Part shown: positions 43,333 through 52,093 of the stretch, in pieces
Layout of the letters: every line of letters starts with the position of its first letter
How positions within the stretch are numbered: position 1 is the first letter of the stretch
Source of the DNA: Nostoc punctiforme NIES-2108
GTDB taxonomy: Bacteria; Cyanobacteriota; Cyanobacteriia; Cyanobacteriales; Nostocaceae
Length of the DNA stretch: 64,000 nt
Assembly (NCBI GenBank): GCA_003326195.1
Contig: LXQE01000029.1
Location: 19,074 to 83,073, forward strand
Direction: 5' to 3'
Notes under the pieces: generated by a model
Seen by the model: only the letters and a program-made list of their open reading frames with translations
What the model was told of the DNA's origin: nothing
The model's database searches: none
Made by a program: the position numbers and the translations under genes

Positions 43333-44430
43333 ATGTCAATAAAAGATGTGGGAGAACCCAAACGCATAGGAATTCTTACGAGTGGAGGTGATTGTTCTGG
43401 CTTAAATGCTGTGATTAGGGCTGTAGTAAATTGTGCTGTAAATACTTACGGCTGGGAGGTTTTGGGAATCCGTCAAGCGACTCTAGGATTAATGGCACGT
43501 CCGCCACAATTCACCAAGTTGGAAGTTGACCAAGTTGACTCATTGTTAACTGCGGGTGGCACAATGTTGGGGACAACCAATAAAGGCGACCCTTTTGCCT
43601 TTCCGATGGCGGATGGAAGTTTATGCGATCGCTCTGAAGAAATTATTGCAGGTTATCATCAACTAGGTTTAGACGCTTTGATTGGTGTTGGCGGTGATGG
43701 TAGCTTGGCAATTTTGCGTCGCCTCGCTCAACAAGGCGGTATTAATCTAGTAGGTATTCCCAAAACCATTGATAACGATATTGGCGTTACTGAACACGCT
43801 ATTGGGTTTGATACAGCAGTCAATATTGCCACAGAAGCACTAGATCGGTTACATTTTACTGCTGCAAGTCATAGCCGAGTCATGATTTTAGAAGTAATGG
43901 GTCGTGATGCCGGACACATAGCCATAGCTGCGGGAATTGCGGGGGGAGCAAATGTAATTTTAATTCCCGAAATTCCTTATACAGTTGAGCATATTTGCCA
44001 CAAAATCAAAGAACGCCAAGAGAAAGGCAAAAACTATTGTTTGATTATTGTGTCTGAAGCAGTTCGTACCCAAGATGGCGAAAATGTGACGATTACTAAT
44101 CGCTTAGGTCAATCTCGATACGGTGGGATTGGTGAATATTTAGCCGATGAAATTATTCAGCACATCGGTGTAGAAACGCGAGTCACAGTTTTAGGACACA
44201 TTCAACGGGGTGGAACTGCTTCACCACTAGATAGATTAGTTGCAACAGCCTTTGGCGTAGCAGCAGTTAATCTAATTGCCGAAGGTAAATATGATCGCAT
44301 GGTGACTTGGCAAAATCGCCAAGTATTAAGTGTACCAATTACAGAAGCGATCGCTCAATATAGCGCTGTCGATCCCAATGGTACTTTAGTTAAAACTGCT
44401 CGTGGTATGAGTATTTATTTGGGAGACTGA
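43333..44430 (+). CDS. pfkA: 6-phosphofructokinase
   Basis: 365 residues. Phosphorylates fructose-6-phosphate in glycolysis. The nucleotide site ILTSGGDCSGLNAVIR is near the N-terminus; GVGGDGSLAI (119-128) carries the Gly123 of ATP-using enzymes. GIPKTIDND has Lys144 at the position where E. coli PfkA has Gly, a mixed signature of the long-subfamily ATP-PFKs in cyanobacteria and actinobacteria. The catalytic base lies in TIDND. GHIQRGGTASPLDR is the substrate region. Monocistronic; a hairpin repeat follows. Confidence 0.93.
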   Translation: MSIKDVGEPKRIGILTSGGDCSGLNAVIRAVVNCAVNTYGWEVLGIRQATLGLMARPPQFTKLEVDQVDSLLTAGGTMLGTTNKGDPFAFPMADGSLCDRSEEIIAGYHQLGLDALIGVGGDGSLAILRRLAQQGGINLVGIPKTIDNDIGVTEHAIGFDTAVNIATEALDRLHFTAASHSRVMILEVMGRDAGHIAIAAGIAGGANVILIPEIPYTVEHICHKIKERQEKGKNYCLIIVSEAVRTQDGENVTITNRLGQSRYGGIGEYLADEIIQHIGVETRVTVLGHIQRGGTASPLDRLVATAFGVAAVNLIAEGKYDRMVTWQNRQVLSVPITEAIAQYSAVDPNGTLVKTARGMSIYLGD

Positions 44431-44456
44431 AATCAGTGCTGTTGGGTTAAGGCAAG

Positions 44457-44521
44457 AGACGCGATGAATCGCCGTCTCTACAATAATTAGTCTTTTGTAG
44501 AGACGGCGATTTATCGCGTCT
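44457..44521. repeat. Long hairpin, 27-bp arms
   Basis: Arms at 44457-44483 and 44495-44521 pair with a single mismatch across an 11-base loop (core AGACGCGATGAATCGCCGTC and its complement). It may act as the pfkA terminator, but the sequence recurs in dispersed palindromes (32962, 41071, 35119). Confidence 0.9.
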
Positions 44522-44685
44522 TTGTGATGATTTATCGCATTTTTGTAATCTAGAATTTTCATTAAAAAACCTTAACCGAACCGTTTTGAGACTAAACTGA
44601 CTGGAGAATGAGAATAGGGAAAGAAATTTTCATGTTTAGTATGTGATGACAATTACATGAATATCTATGCCCAATGCCCCATGCT

Positions 44686-45813
44686 CTAACTCACAATTCC
44701 TAGTACAAATTCGCCTTCATTAACAGCCTGATTAGTTGCGACATCATAAACTAATCCATCATGTTGAGCGCAGACATCAATTACAGTAGGTAGTTGACCT
44801 TCTTTATTAAAACTGAGAATCTGATACAGTTTTTCTCCAACTTTGACTGTGCTACCTAATTCGATTCTGGATTGAATCATACCACCTGCGATCGCATAAT
44901 ATTTTTTCCGGTTGCTGCTAGATGCAAAAGTCATTTTATGAGTTTTGGTGTCTTCTGATAAATTAGAAACTTGTATTACACCTTTTTGCGCTAAATAGTT
45001 TTTCACACCCCGTACACCTTTAGCAACTGAATCAGGGTTCATTTGCATTCCTGAGCCTAATTCCAGTGTCCAAGCTTCCACATCAAACTTGATATCTCTA
45101 CCCAACTCTTTAAAACAAGCTTCTAGTGCTAACCAAGGTTTGATAAAAGCTTCATCAAAAGCATCACCATCATATTTATTAAGCAATATTCCAAAATCTA
45201 GTAGGAAGTATTTTGCACTGTCTTCTCGATTTTGGAAGTAATAAACGTAGTCTAATGCTTGATTTGTAGAACTATGTAAATCAATTAAGTAATCTGCATC
45301 TAAACTCAGAGTTTGTAGTTTGTAAGCAAAAAGCTCAGTGTATGGCACTGCACTAGGAGAATTAATTTTTTCTAAAATTTTCGCAAATTGTTGCTTAATT
45401 ATAGTTAGATAATTTTGTCGAATGACCTTTAGATCGCTATGAAGTTGAGATTTAGTAAAAGCTACTAAATCATCAGCTTCTTTCTCGTAGTCCCAAAATA
45501 TGCGATTCCAGTCTTTGGCCTCGTAAATGCAGTAACGTCCAGGGGAAAAATGATGAGCGCGTTCATTTGTCCCCATTGGGTTACAAACGGGAACTAGCCA
45601 AATTTCTCCAGTTAAATCTGTATCATTTATTGTTAGCAAAAACTCAATTAACTGGTGAATAACGGCATTGCCAGCAATTTCTGCACCGTGCAGATTAGAT
45701 TGAATGTAAACCTTTTTACCAGGTTTAGCGCCAATGAATTTGTATAGTTGTAAAGATAGGCGATCGCCCGAAGCCATTTGACGTAAAGCAATAGTTTCAA
45801 TAACTGGCTGCAT
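44686..45813 (-). CDS. Succinylglutamate desuccinylase/aspartoacylase-family enzyme
   Basis: 375 residues of the M14-like zinc carboxypeptidase fold. Zinc ligands His42 and Glu45 in QSNLHGAEIAGN, the third likely the His in YLIDLHSST, with substrate Arg/Asn region in VPVCNPMGTNER. The C-terminal 90 residues form a beta domain (GGMIQSRIELGSTVKVGEKL) like the biotinyl-type extension of these enzymes. Expected to cleave an N-acyl amino acid amide; substrate unknown. No arginine-catabolism genes are adjacent. Confidence 0.85.
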   Translation of the reverse strand: MQPVIETIALRQMASGDRLSLQLYKFIGAKPGKKVYIQSNLHGAEIAGNAVIHQLIEFLLTINDTDLTGEIWLVPVCNPMGTNERAHHFSPGRYCIYEAKDWNRIFWDYEKEADDLVAFTKSQLHSDLKVIRQNYLTIIKQQFAKILEKINSPSAVPYTELFAYKLQTLSLDADYLIDLHSSTNQALDYVYYFQNREDSAKYFLLDFGILLNKYDGDAFDEAFIKPWLALEACFKELGRDIKFDVEAWTLELGSGMQMNPDSVAKGVRGVKNYLAQKGVIQVSNLSEDTKTHKMTFASSSNRKKYYAIAGGMIQSRIELGSTVKVGEKLYQILSFNKEGQLPTVIDVCAQHDGLVYDVATNQAVNEGEFVLGIVS

Positions 45814-46252
45814 GAAATAACTCAGTGATGATTTGAGTAAATTATCGCTGTATCTGTAGTGAATTAAAATAGGACTTACGCAAATTATCTCTCAAACTCT
45901 GATTTCTCCGTGCCCTCTGTGCCTCTGTGGTAGCCTGCGGCAAGCCGTTCGCGTAGCGTCTCGTAGAGAAGCGTCTACGTTATTCCGTAACTTTTGGCGC
46001 GAGACGACGGCTGAAGAGTGCGCTGGAGAGGTGCGCGAGGCAATTTGGACAGCGCGAGACAGGCTAGAAACAGAGTCTGAGGCAGGGTAAGATTTATTGC
46101 CAACGTCAAATAATTCATAAGTTTTATTTAAGTATTGTTTGCGATCGCATAAGCGTTTGCCACAAAAACGATTCTTTTTATAACCAAAGCGATCGTTTTG
46201 GTCACGACAAGGTAGTTATTCAGAAGTGCGATGTCTACGATAGTCACTGAGC
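45814..46252. other. Gene-free repeat mosaic
   Basis: About 45930-46075 is a mosaic of interspersed palindromic motifs (GCCGTTCGCGTAGCGTCTCG, TAGAGAAGCGTCTACG, GCGCGAGACGACGGC). 46100-46250 is AT-rich with HIP1 and a palindrome CCAAAGCGATCGTTTTGG. No ORF is convincing. With the element that follows, the whole gap to the ABC genes is 724 bp. Confidence 0.55.
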
Positions 46253-46369
46253 CAATACGGTTCGGTTAAAGGGAAAAGGGAAAAAGGTGAATTCAAACCT
46301 TTACCCCTTAGCCTTTCTCCTTTTCCCAAACCACAACGGATATGAAAAGTGCTTACCCAAACCGTATTG
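46253..46369. mobile_element. Second MITE-like element, 117 bp
   Basis: Left end CAATACGGTTCGGTTAAAG and right end ACCCAAACCGTATTG are inverted repeats, perfect over the outer 10 bp. The left terminus matches that of the element at 11930-12041 (CAATACGGTTCAGTTAAG). The interior is a pyrimidine/purine-rich stretch with AAGGG and CCCTT motifs. No clear target duplication is visible, so this copy is older or recombined. Confidence 0.65.
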
Positions 46370-46374
46370 ACAAC

Positions 46375-46405
46375 CATCCCACAAGAAAATTTGGGATGTT
46401 TTTTT
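46375..46405 (+). terminator. Intrinsic terminator-like hairpin
   Basis: CATCCCA (46375-46381) pairs with TGGGATG (46392-46398), followed by seven Ts. No gene precedes it on the plus strand within 500 bp, so it is an orphan terminator or part of a lost gene or leader. Confidence 0.7.
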
Positions 46406-46537
46406 ATTTGGAAGTCCCTAAAGAGCTTTTTCAGGAACTTTACCCCTTGTCAGCTAATCTTTGTGCCAGTCACCCATACTCAATATTGCGATCTAAGATT
46501 GTTGGGTATTCTATAAATTGCGATCGCCACTATACGG

Positions 46538-47542
46538 ATGATTGAAGTTGAACATCTGAGTAAAATATACGGCTCTACCCCAGCGATTACTGATGTCACC
46601 TTTAGCGTCGAGCCTGGGGAGATTTTAGGGTTGTTGGGCCCCAATGGCGCTGGAAAAACCACAACCATGCGGATTCTGGCTGGTTATTTACCAGCAACCA
46701 ATGGAAATGCCCGGATTGCTGGTTATGATGTCCATGAAAATTCTCTGGCTGTGCGCCAACGCATTGGTTATTTACCCGAAACACCGCCATTATATCCAGA
46801 CATGACGGTGGAGGGATTTTTGCATTTTGTCGCCCGAATTAAGGGAGTTCCAGCAGGCGATCGCCCCAATAAGGTGACAGCCGCCATCGAACGCTGCAAC
46901 TTAGAAGATAAGCGGCGAGTAATTATTCGCAAACTCTCTAAAGGATACCGCCAAAGGGTAGGAATTGCTCAAGCGATCGTCCACGATCCACCAGCGATTA
47001 TTCTCGATGAACCTACTGTCGGACTCGATCCCCGACAAATAATTGAGGTGCGGAATTTAATTAAAAGCCTCGCTGGTACTCACACAATTATTCTTTCCAC
47101 GCACATTCTGCCAGAAGTAAGCATGACTTGTAGCCGCGTCGCCATCATCAATCGCGGTAAAGTGGTGGCAACTAATACACCAGAAAATCTCATGACTCAA
47201 TTGACAGGTGGTTCTGGGTATGAGTTGGAAATAGAAGGAGAAGCTGCCTTAGCAAAACAGGTATTGCAAAAAGTCGCGGGTGTGAGCCTGATAGAATCAA
47301 TTCCCACAGCCGGAGGTCATCAACCCCAGGAAAACCGTGCTTACCTGCGGGTGATATCGCAACCAGGAAAAGAACCAGGAAAGGATATTGCCACAACATT
47401 AGTGCGTGCGGGATTCGGTTTACATGAACTGCGGCGGGTTAACGCTACCTTAGAAGATGTATTCTTGCAACTGACCACAGAAGAAAAAAATTTCGATCCT
47501 GATGTAGACTTAGCAGCAGACAACGAAGGAGAAGCAGCGTAA
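46538..47542 (+). CDS. ABC transporter ATP-binding protein (GldA-like)
   Basis: 334 residues. Walker A GPNGAGKT (34-41), signature KLSKGYRQRVGIAQ, Walker B AIILDEPTVGLDP, and switch His in ILSTHILPEV. The C-terminal 90 residues are the extra domain of ABC-2 exporters. It abuts the permease gene (stop TAA directly followed by ATG). With the GldG-like and DUF4340 proteins it makes up a GldA/F/G-type complex. The cargo is unknown. Confidence 0.92.
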   Translation: MIEVEHLSKIYGSTPAITDVTFSVEPGEILGLLGPNGAGKTTTMRILAGYLPATNGNARIAGYDVHENSLAVRQRIGYLPETPPLYPDMTVEGFLHFVARIKGVPAGDRPNKVTAAIERCNLEDKRRVIIRKLSKGYRQRVGIAQAIVHDPPAIILDEPTVGLDPRQIIEVRNLIKSLAGTHTIILSTHILPEVSMTCSRVAIINRGKVVATNTPENLMTQLTGGSGYELEIEGEAALAKQVLQKVAGVSLIESIPTAGGHQPQENRAYLRVISQPGKEPGKDIATTLVRAGFGLHELRRVNATLEDVFLQLTTEEKNFDPDVDLAADNEGEAA

Positions 47543-48355
47543 ATGGGTATAGTACTGAGTAATATTATTGCCATTTATCGCCGAGAGTTACAGAGTTATT
47601 TTGTATCGCCCTTAGCTTATGCGATCGCAGGCATATTTTGGTTCATCGCCGGGTTATTCTTCGTGATGATTTTGCTAGGGCCAGACGGCATTTTGATAGG
47701 AGTTGCGGCAATAGATGCACAAGGGCAACAGCTGGGAGTACCAGTCCCACCAATAGATGTCCCCTACGAATTTGTCCGAGCATTTTTGGATCGTATGGGA
47801 TGGCTATTGTTGTTTATCCTGCCCATACTCTCAATGGGACTCTATGCCGAAGAACGCAAGCGGGGCACTTTAGAACTGTTAGCCACCTCACCAATCACCA
47901 ATTGGGCGGTAGCTGTAGGTAAATTATTAGGCGTGATAACATTTTTTATCACAATGGTTGTACCCATGCTAGTGTTAGAAGCGATCGCCATCAGCGGTTC
48001 AAATCCACCAATGACACCTTCAATTCCCTTGCTGGGTCATTTTGGATTAATCTTACTAGCAGCGGCAATTTTATCTGTAGGGATGTTTATTTCTTCATTA
48101 ACAGACAGCACAATTTTGTCTGCCGTTCTTACCTTTGCAGTAATCTTATTATTGTTATTGATTGATTTAATCGCCAAAATTGTTCCTGGTCCTGTGGGCG
48201 AAGCTTTAGGTTATCTATCGTTGCTGAAACATTACAACACTTTAATCCAAGGCATTTTTGATACTAGCGCTTTAATTTTATTTGCCAGTTACATTTTTTT
48301 GGGCATCTTTCTCACAGCTCAATCAATTGATGCACTGCGTTTTCAAAGGCAATAG
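47543..48355 (+). CDS. ABC-2 type permease (GldF-like)
   Basis: 270 residues with six hydrophobic segments. The N-terminus IYRRELQSYFVSPLAYAI is characteristic of GldF-like permeases. An insert of about 40 residues (DAQGQQLGVPVPPIDVPYEF) lies between TM1 and TM2. The element ILSMGLYAEERKRGTLELL is the coupling-helix region of ABC-2 permeases. Start directly follows the ATPase stop. Confidence 0.92.
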   Translation: MGIVLSNIIAIYRRELQSYFVSPLAYAIAGIFWFIAGLFFVMILLGPDGILIGVAAIDAQGQQLGVPVPPIDVPYEFVRAFLDRMGWLLLFILPILSMGLYAEERKRGTLELLATSPITNWAVAVGKLLGVITFFITMVVPMLVLEAIAISGSNPPMTPSIPLLGHFGLILLAAAILSVGMFISSLTDSTILSAVLTFAVILLLLLIDLIAKIVPGPVGEALGYLSLLKHYNTLIQGIFDTSALILFASYIFLGIFLTAQSIDALRFQRQ

Positions 48356-48394
48356 TCATTCATTTGTCATTTGTCATTTGTCCTTGGTCATTTG

Positions 48395-48529
48395 TTATGA
48401 GTCATCTGGGACATTGCCAATTGAGTTTAGGTAGGAGTTTAATTTGGGTGCTAGTTCGTTAATGATTGTTTTGATTGCATTTTTCTGTTCGGGATAAACC
48501 TGTAATTCTTGGAAACGCTTTGTCGCCAT
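48395..48529 (-). CDS. Small ORF between permease and GldG genes
   Basis: 44 codons on the opposite strand, ATG to TAA: MATKRFQELQVYPEQKNAIK, then a helix (TIINELAPKLNSYLNSIG). The amphipathic, non-repetitive sequence looks protein-like, and the ORF sits neatly between two inverted heptamer arrays (48360-48390 and 48613-48676). It could be a small real gene or a relic carried with the repeats. No recognised family. Confidence 0.35.
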   Translation of the reverse strand: MATKRFQELQVYPEQKNAIKTIINELAPKLNSYLNSIGNVPDDS

Positions 48530-48612
48530 TTATTCAGTTGCATTGCTTATCTTATTTTTAATTACTCAATTTTCGTCCATATATTTTTACTTGTCACTAT
48601 TTTTAGACCAAC

Positions 48613-48676
48613 GCTCAATGACAAATGACCAATGACCAACGACAAATGACAAATGACAAATGACAAATGACAAATT
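48613..48676. repeat. Heptamer array, AATGACA family
   Basis: About eight CAATGAC/CAAATGA-type heptamers running directly up to the GldG-like start codon, leaving no ordinary ribosome binding site. Inverse units (TCATTTG) lie at 48360-48390. Confidence 0.85.
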
Positions 48677-50341
48677 ATGAAAATAGTTGCAAAAAAGAAA
48701 CTGTGGAAATATCTGTTTTGGTTGGGCCCATTCCTAATTGCTGTCGGCTTAACAGTTGGATTAGTCTCTGAACAATGGGGATTAATTCCATTAGCATTTC
48801 TAATTACAGGAATTGTCATCAGTGGATTGGGGATAATATGGCAAAGCTACCAGAGTAACTGGTGGAACCGTCGTTCTACCCAAGCTGGGACTAATGCCTT
48901 AGTAGCAACTTTGGCAGTACTAGCAATTTTGGGATTGATTAACTTTTTGGGAACTCGCTATCACTTGCGGGCAGACTTAACAGAAGCTCAATTGTTTACC
49001 CTTGCACCTCAGTCACGTGAATTAGTAAGAGTTTTACCACAGCCAGTTAAAGTGTGGGTATTTGATATTAACCAAAATCCCCAAGACCGAGAACTACTAG
49101 AAAATTATCAGAGGCAAAGCTCAAAATTTAAATATGAGTATATTGACCCCCAAGCTAGACCAGGACTTGCAGAAAAGTTTGGTGTCAAAGATTATGGAGA
49201 AGTTTATTTAGAATCTGGTGATAAACGGCAATTAGTACAGACGGTAAATGAAAATGAGCGATTATCAGAAATTAGATTAACTAGTCGCCTGCAACAACTA
49301 ACAAATTCAACCACAGCTAAAGTTTACTTATTACAAGGTCATGGCGAACGCCAACTTTCGGCTGGTAAAGGTGCAATATCACAAGCAGTTCAAGGATTAG
49401 GCGATAAAAACTTTACAACATCACCGTTGAATTTAGGAGAAACTTCCAAAGTTCCTCAAGATGCGGCTGTAGTGATAGTAGCTGGCCCCAAACGAGGACT
49501 GTTTGAAGGCGAAGTCAAAGCCTTGCAAGAATATCTTAATCGCGGCGGTAACTTACTGCTGATGATCGATCCTAATACCGATCCCAAACTTAACAGCTTG
49601 CTACAAGAGTGGGGTGTTCGTCTAGATAATCGTTTAGCTGTGGATGTCTCTGGCGAAAGCGTCGTCGGACTTGGCCCTGCTGCGCCCTTAGTCACAGAAT
49701 ACGGTCAACATCCAATTACCAAAGATTTCGGTAACGGCAATTCCTTTTATCCTATTGCCCGACCACTGGAAATTAGCTCTGTGCCTGGTGTTCAGGCTAC
49801 TCCATTGCTACGAACCAAACCCTACCCCAGCAGTTGGGCAGAAAGCGATCTCCAAAGTGAAAAATTGGAGTTTAATGCAGATAAAGACCTGAAAGGGCCC
49901 CTAACCTTGGGTGTTGCCTTAACAAGAAAACAAACACCCAAATCTACTTCCACTCCCCAACCTGCAGCCACACCTTCACCTCTACCATCACCAACCACTC
50001 AAAGCAAAGCTTCAGCTTCCCCCACTCCCCCTGCCTCCCCTGCTCCCTCTGCTCCCTCATCTCAAACAGCCACCGAGTCTCGGTTAGTAGTTTTAGGAAA
50101 TTCCGATTTCGCCACCGATGGTTTGTTTCAACAGCAATTAAATGGAGATGTATTCCTCAACTCAGTTACTTGGCTGAGTCAAGAGGATCAGCAACCCCTT
50201 TCCATTCGTCCCAAAGAACCGAAAAATCGCCGGATAACCCTGACAAACACACAAGCTAATCTTTTAATATTGTCATCTCTGTTGGTTTTACCCTTAATTG
50301 GGTTTGCGATCGCAGTTATTATTTGGTGGAAACGACGGTAA
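48677..50341 (+). CDS. GldG-family ABC transporter auxiliary protein
   Basis: 554 residues. Two N-terminal membrane segments (about 11-55) and a third near 72-92 are followed by the extracytoplasmic ABC_transp_aux-type domain (QLFTLAPQSRELVRVL, VYLLQGHGERQL, LNRGGNLLLMIDPNTDPKL). A Pro/Ser/Thr/Ala-rich linker at about 415-460 precedes a conserved LVVLGNSDFATDGLFQQQ block. A C-terminal membrane helix ends WWKRR. Fourth position in the GldA/F/G-like set. The start codon abuts an AATGACA heptamer array. Confidence 0.9.
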   Translation: MKIVAKKKLWKYLFWLGPFLIAVGLTVGLVSEQWGLIPLAFLITGIVISGLGIIWQSYQSNWWNRRSTQAGTNALVATLAVLAILGLINFLGTRYHLRADLTEAQLFTLAPQSRELVRVLPQPVKVWVFDINQNPQDRELLENYQRQSSKFKYEYIDPQARPGLAEKFGVKDYGEVYLESGDKRQLVQTVNENERLSEIRLTSRLQQLTNSTTAKVYLLQGHGERQLSAGKGAISQAVQGLGDKNFTTSPLNLGETSKVPQDAAVVIVAGPKRGLFEGEVKALQEYLNRGGNLLLMIDPNTDPKLNSLLQEWGVRLDNRLAVDVSGESVVGLGPAAPLVTEYGQHPITKDFGNGNSFYPIARPLEISSVPGVQATPLLRTKPYPSSWAESDLQSEKLEFNADKDLKGPLTLGVALTRKQTPKSTSTPQPAATPSPLPSPTTQSKASASPTPPASPAPSAPSSQTATESRLVVLGNSDFATDGLFQQQLNGDVFLNSVTWLSQEDQQPLSIRPKEPKNRRITLTNTQANLLILSSLLVLPLIGFAIAVIIWWKRR

Positions 50342-50418
50342 GAAGTGAGTTAGGAGTTTGGAGTTATAAATATTAACTACTCACCAATGACAAATGACAA
50401 ATGACAAATGAATAAAAA

Positions 50419-51045
50419 ATGAAATTGCCACGAACGACTTTAATTTTGATACTGCTAGCGCTGGGTTTAGGTGGTTTTGTTTACTTCTATGAAATTCGGG
50501 GTGCAACTCAGCGACAAGAAATCAAAGAGCAAAAGCAGAAAATTTTCTCTTTTGGTGAAGATGATGTGCAGTCCTTAACAGTCAAGACAAACAAAATCAC
50601 TCTTAATCTGGAACGTAACCCTGAATCTTCTAGTAATCCCAAGTGGTTAATCAAATCTCCGATATCGGGCCCAGCAAATGACGCTATTGTTTCTTATTTA
50701 ATGGATTTGTTAGTCAAAGGTAATAGCGAGCGTACTTTATCAACTCCAGCAAAACAGCTTGGAGAATTTGCCTTAGATCCACCTCAAGCAATTATTAATA
50801 TCACCCTGAAAAACCGAAAAATCCACCAGTTGATTTTGGGGAAATCTAACTTTAACGGTCGTTTATTGTATGCTCAAGCTGACCCTGCTACGAAACCTGA
50901 TGGTAATATAAATGTGCTGTTGGTATCTACAGATTTTGCCAATGCCGTGAATCGGGAACTATCAGAGTGGAAACAACCTGTAGATAATAGTCAGAAGCTA
51001 CCTGGACTCAGCACCCCTTTACCAACTCCGACAAATAGTAAATAA
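50419..51045 (+). CDS. DUF4340-domain protein
   Basis: 208 residues. One N-terminal membrane anchor (LILILLALGLGGFVYFYEI), then the DUF4340 beta-rich domain (FSFGEDDVQSLTVKTNKITL, WLIKSPISGPANDAIVSYLM, HQLILGKSNFNGRLLYAQ). The Pro-rich tail resembles that of the upstream GldG-like protein. DUF4340 genes regularly follow gldG homologues in cyanobacteria and other phyla, suggesting one complex. Three AAATGAC heptamers sit in the gap before the gene. Confidence 0.88.
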   Translation: MKLPRTTLILILLALGLGGFVYFYEIRGATQRQEIKEQKQKIFSFGEDDVQSLTVKTNKITLNLERNPESSSNPKWLIKSPISGPANDAIVSYLMDLLVKGNSERTLSTPAKQLGEFALDPPQAIINITLKNRKIHQLILGKSNFNGRLLYAQADPATKPDGNINVLLVSTDFANAVNRELSEWKQPVDNSQKLPGLSTPLPTPTNSK

Positions 51046-51141
51046 GCAATTACGGTTTCTGTGGTATGTTTCGGTAACGCACAATGGATTAGCACATCTG
51101 TGCTACTCTACTTCAAATCTCACTAGTTTTTCTAAGTTACT

Positions 51142-51996
51142 ATGACAAATCCGACAGCAACATTGCTGATTTCCTGCCCCGATCGAAGGGGACTGGTGGC
51201 TAAGTTTGCCAATTTCATCTATTCTAATGGTGGTAATATTATCCATGCAGATCAGCACACAGATTTTGCTGCTGAGTTATTCCTCACGCGCATTGAATGG
51301 CAGTTAGATGGGTTCAATTTACCGCGAGAATTTATTGCCCCTGCATTTAATGCGATCGCACAACCTTTAGGTGCTAAGTGGGAATTACGTTTTTCTGATA
51401 CAGTACCACGCATTGCTATTTGGGTAAGTCGGCAAGACCATTGTCTATTTGATTTAATTTGGCGACAACGCGCTAAAGAATTTGTTGCTGAAATTCCTTT
51501 AATTATTAGTAACCATTCTAATTTAAAAGTAGTGGCAGAGCAGTTTAATATCGACTTTCAGCACATTTCCATCAATAAAGATAATAAAGCAGAACAAGAA
51601 GCCCAACAACTAGAATTACTACGTCAGTACAAAATAGATTTAGTTGTATTGGCAAAATATATGCAGATTGTTAGTGCAGATTTTATTAGTCAATTTCCGC
51701 AAATTATTAATATACACCACTCATTTTTACCAGCTTTTATCGGAGCAAATCCTTATCACCGAGCTTTTGAACGTGGTGTAAAAATTATTGGTGCAACAGC
51801 GCATTATGCCACTGCTGATTTAGATGCAGGCCCAATTATTGAACAAGATGTGGTGCGAGTGAGTCACCGTGATGAGGTTGATGATTTGGTAAGAAAAGGC
51901 AAAGATTTGGAGAGAGTTGTATTAGCAAGAGCGGTGCGATCGCACTTACAAAATCGTGTATTAGTCTATGGTAATAGAACAGTAGTATTCGAGTGA
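51142..51996 (+). CDS. purU: Formyltetrahydrofolate deformylase
   Basis: 284 residues. Hydrolyses 10-formyl-tetrahydrofolate to formate and tetrahydrofolate, balancing one-carbon pools. N-terminal ACT domain (ATLLISCPDRRGLVAKFANF) senses small ligands. The catalytic domain resembles PurN, with the INIHHSFLPAF and GANPYHRAFERGVKIIGATA signatures and an Asp in DLDAGPIIEQD. Full-length. Confidence 0.95.
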   Translation: MTNPTATLLISCPDRRGLVAKFANFIYSNGGNIIHADQHTDFAAELFLTRIEWQLDGFNLPREFIAPAFNAIAQPLGAKWELRFSDTVPRIAIWVSRQDHCLFDLIWRQRAKEFVAEIPLIISNHSNLKVVAEQFNIDFQHISINKDNKAEQEAQQLELLRQYKIDLVVLAKYMQIVSADFISQFPQIINIHHSFLPAFIGANPYHRAFERGVKIIGATAHYATADLDAGPIIEQDVVRVSHRDEVDDLVRKGKDLERVVLARAVRSHLQNRVLVYGNRTVVFE

Positions 51997-52093
51997 TTGA
52001 TTTTATACCCAAAGGAATGCAAGAGAGCGATGCCTACGGCGGGCTACGCCTACGCGGTAAGTTGTGAGATGATGTTTTCTAGCCAGTCGTTTG

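Noticed and set aside
46342..46545. 67-codon ORF overlapping the ABC ATPase start
   Set aside because: Starts within the inverted-repeat element and runs across the terminator hairpin; no support.
48360..48676. Opposed heptamer arrays as transposon inverted ends
   Set aside because: Arrays of the same family occur at many gene ends without a defined element between them and without target duplications.
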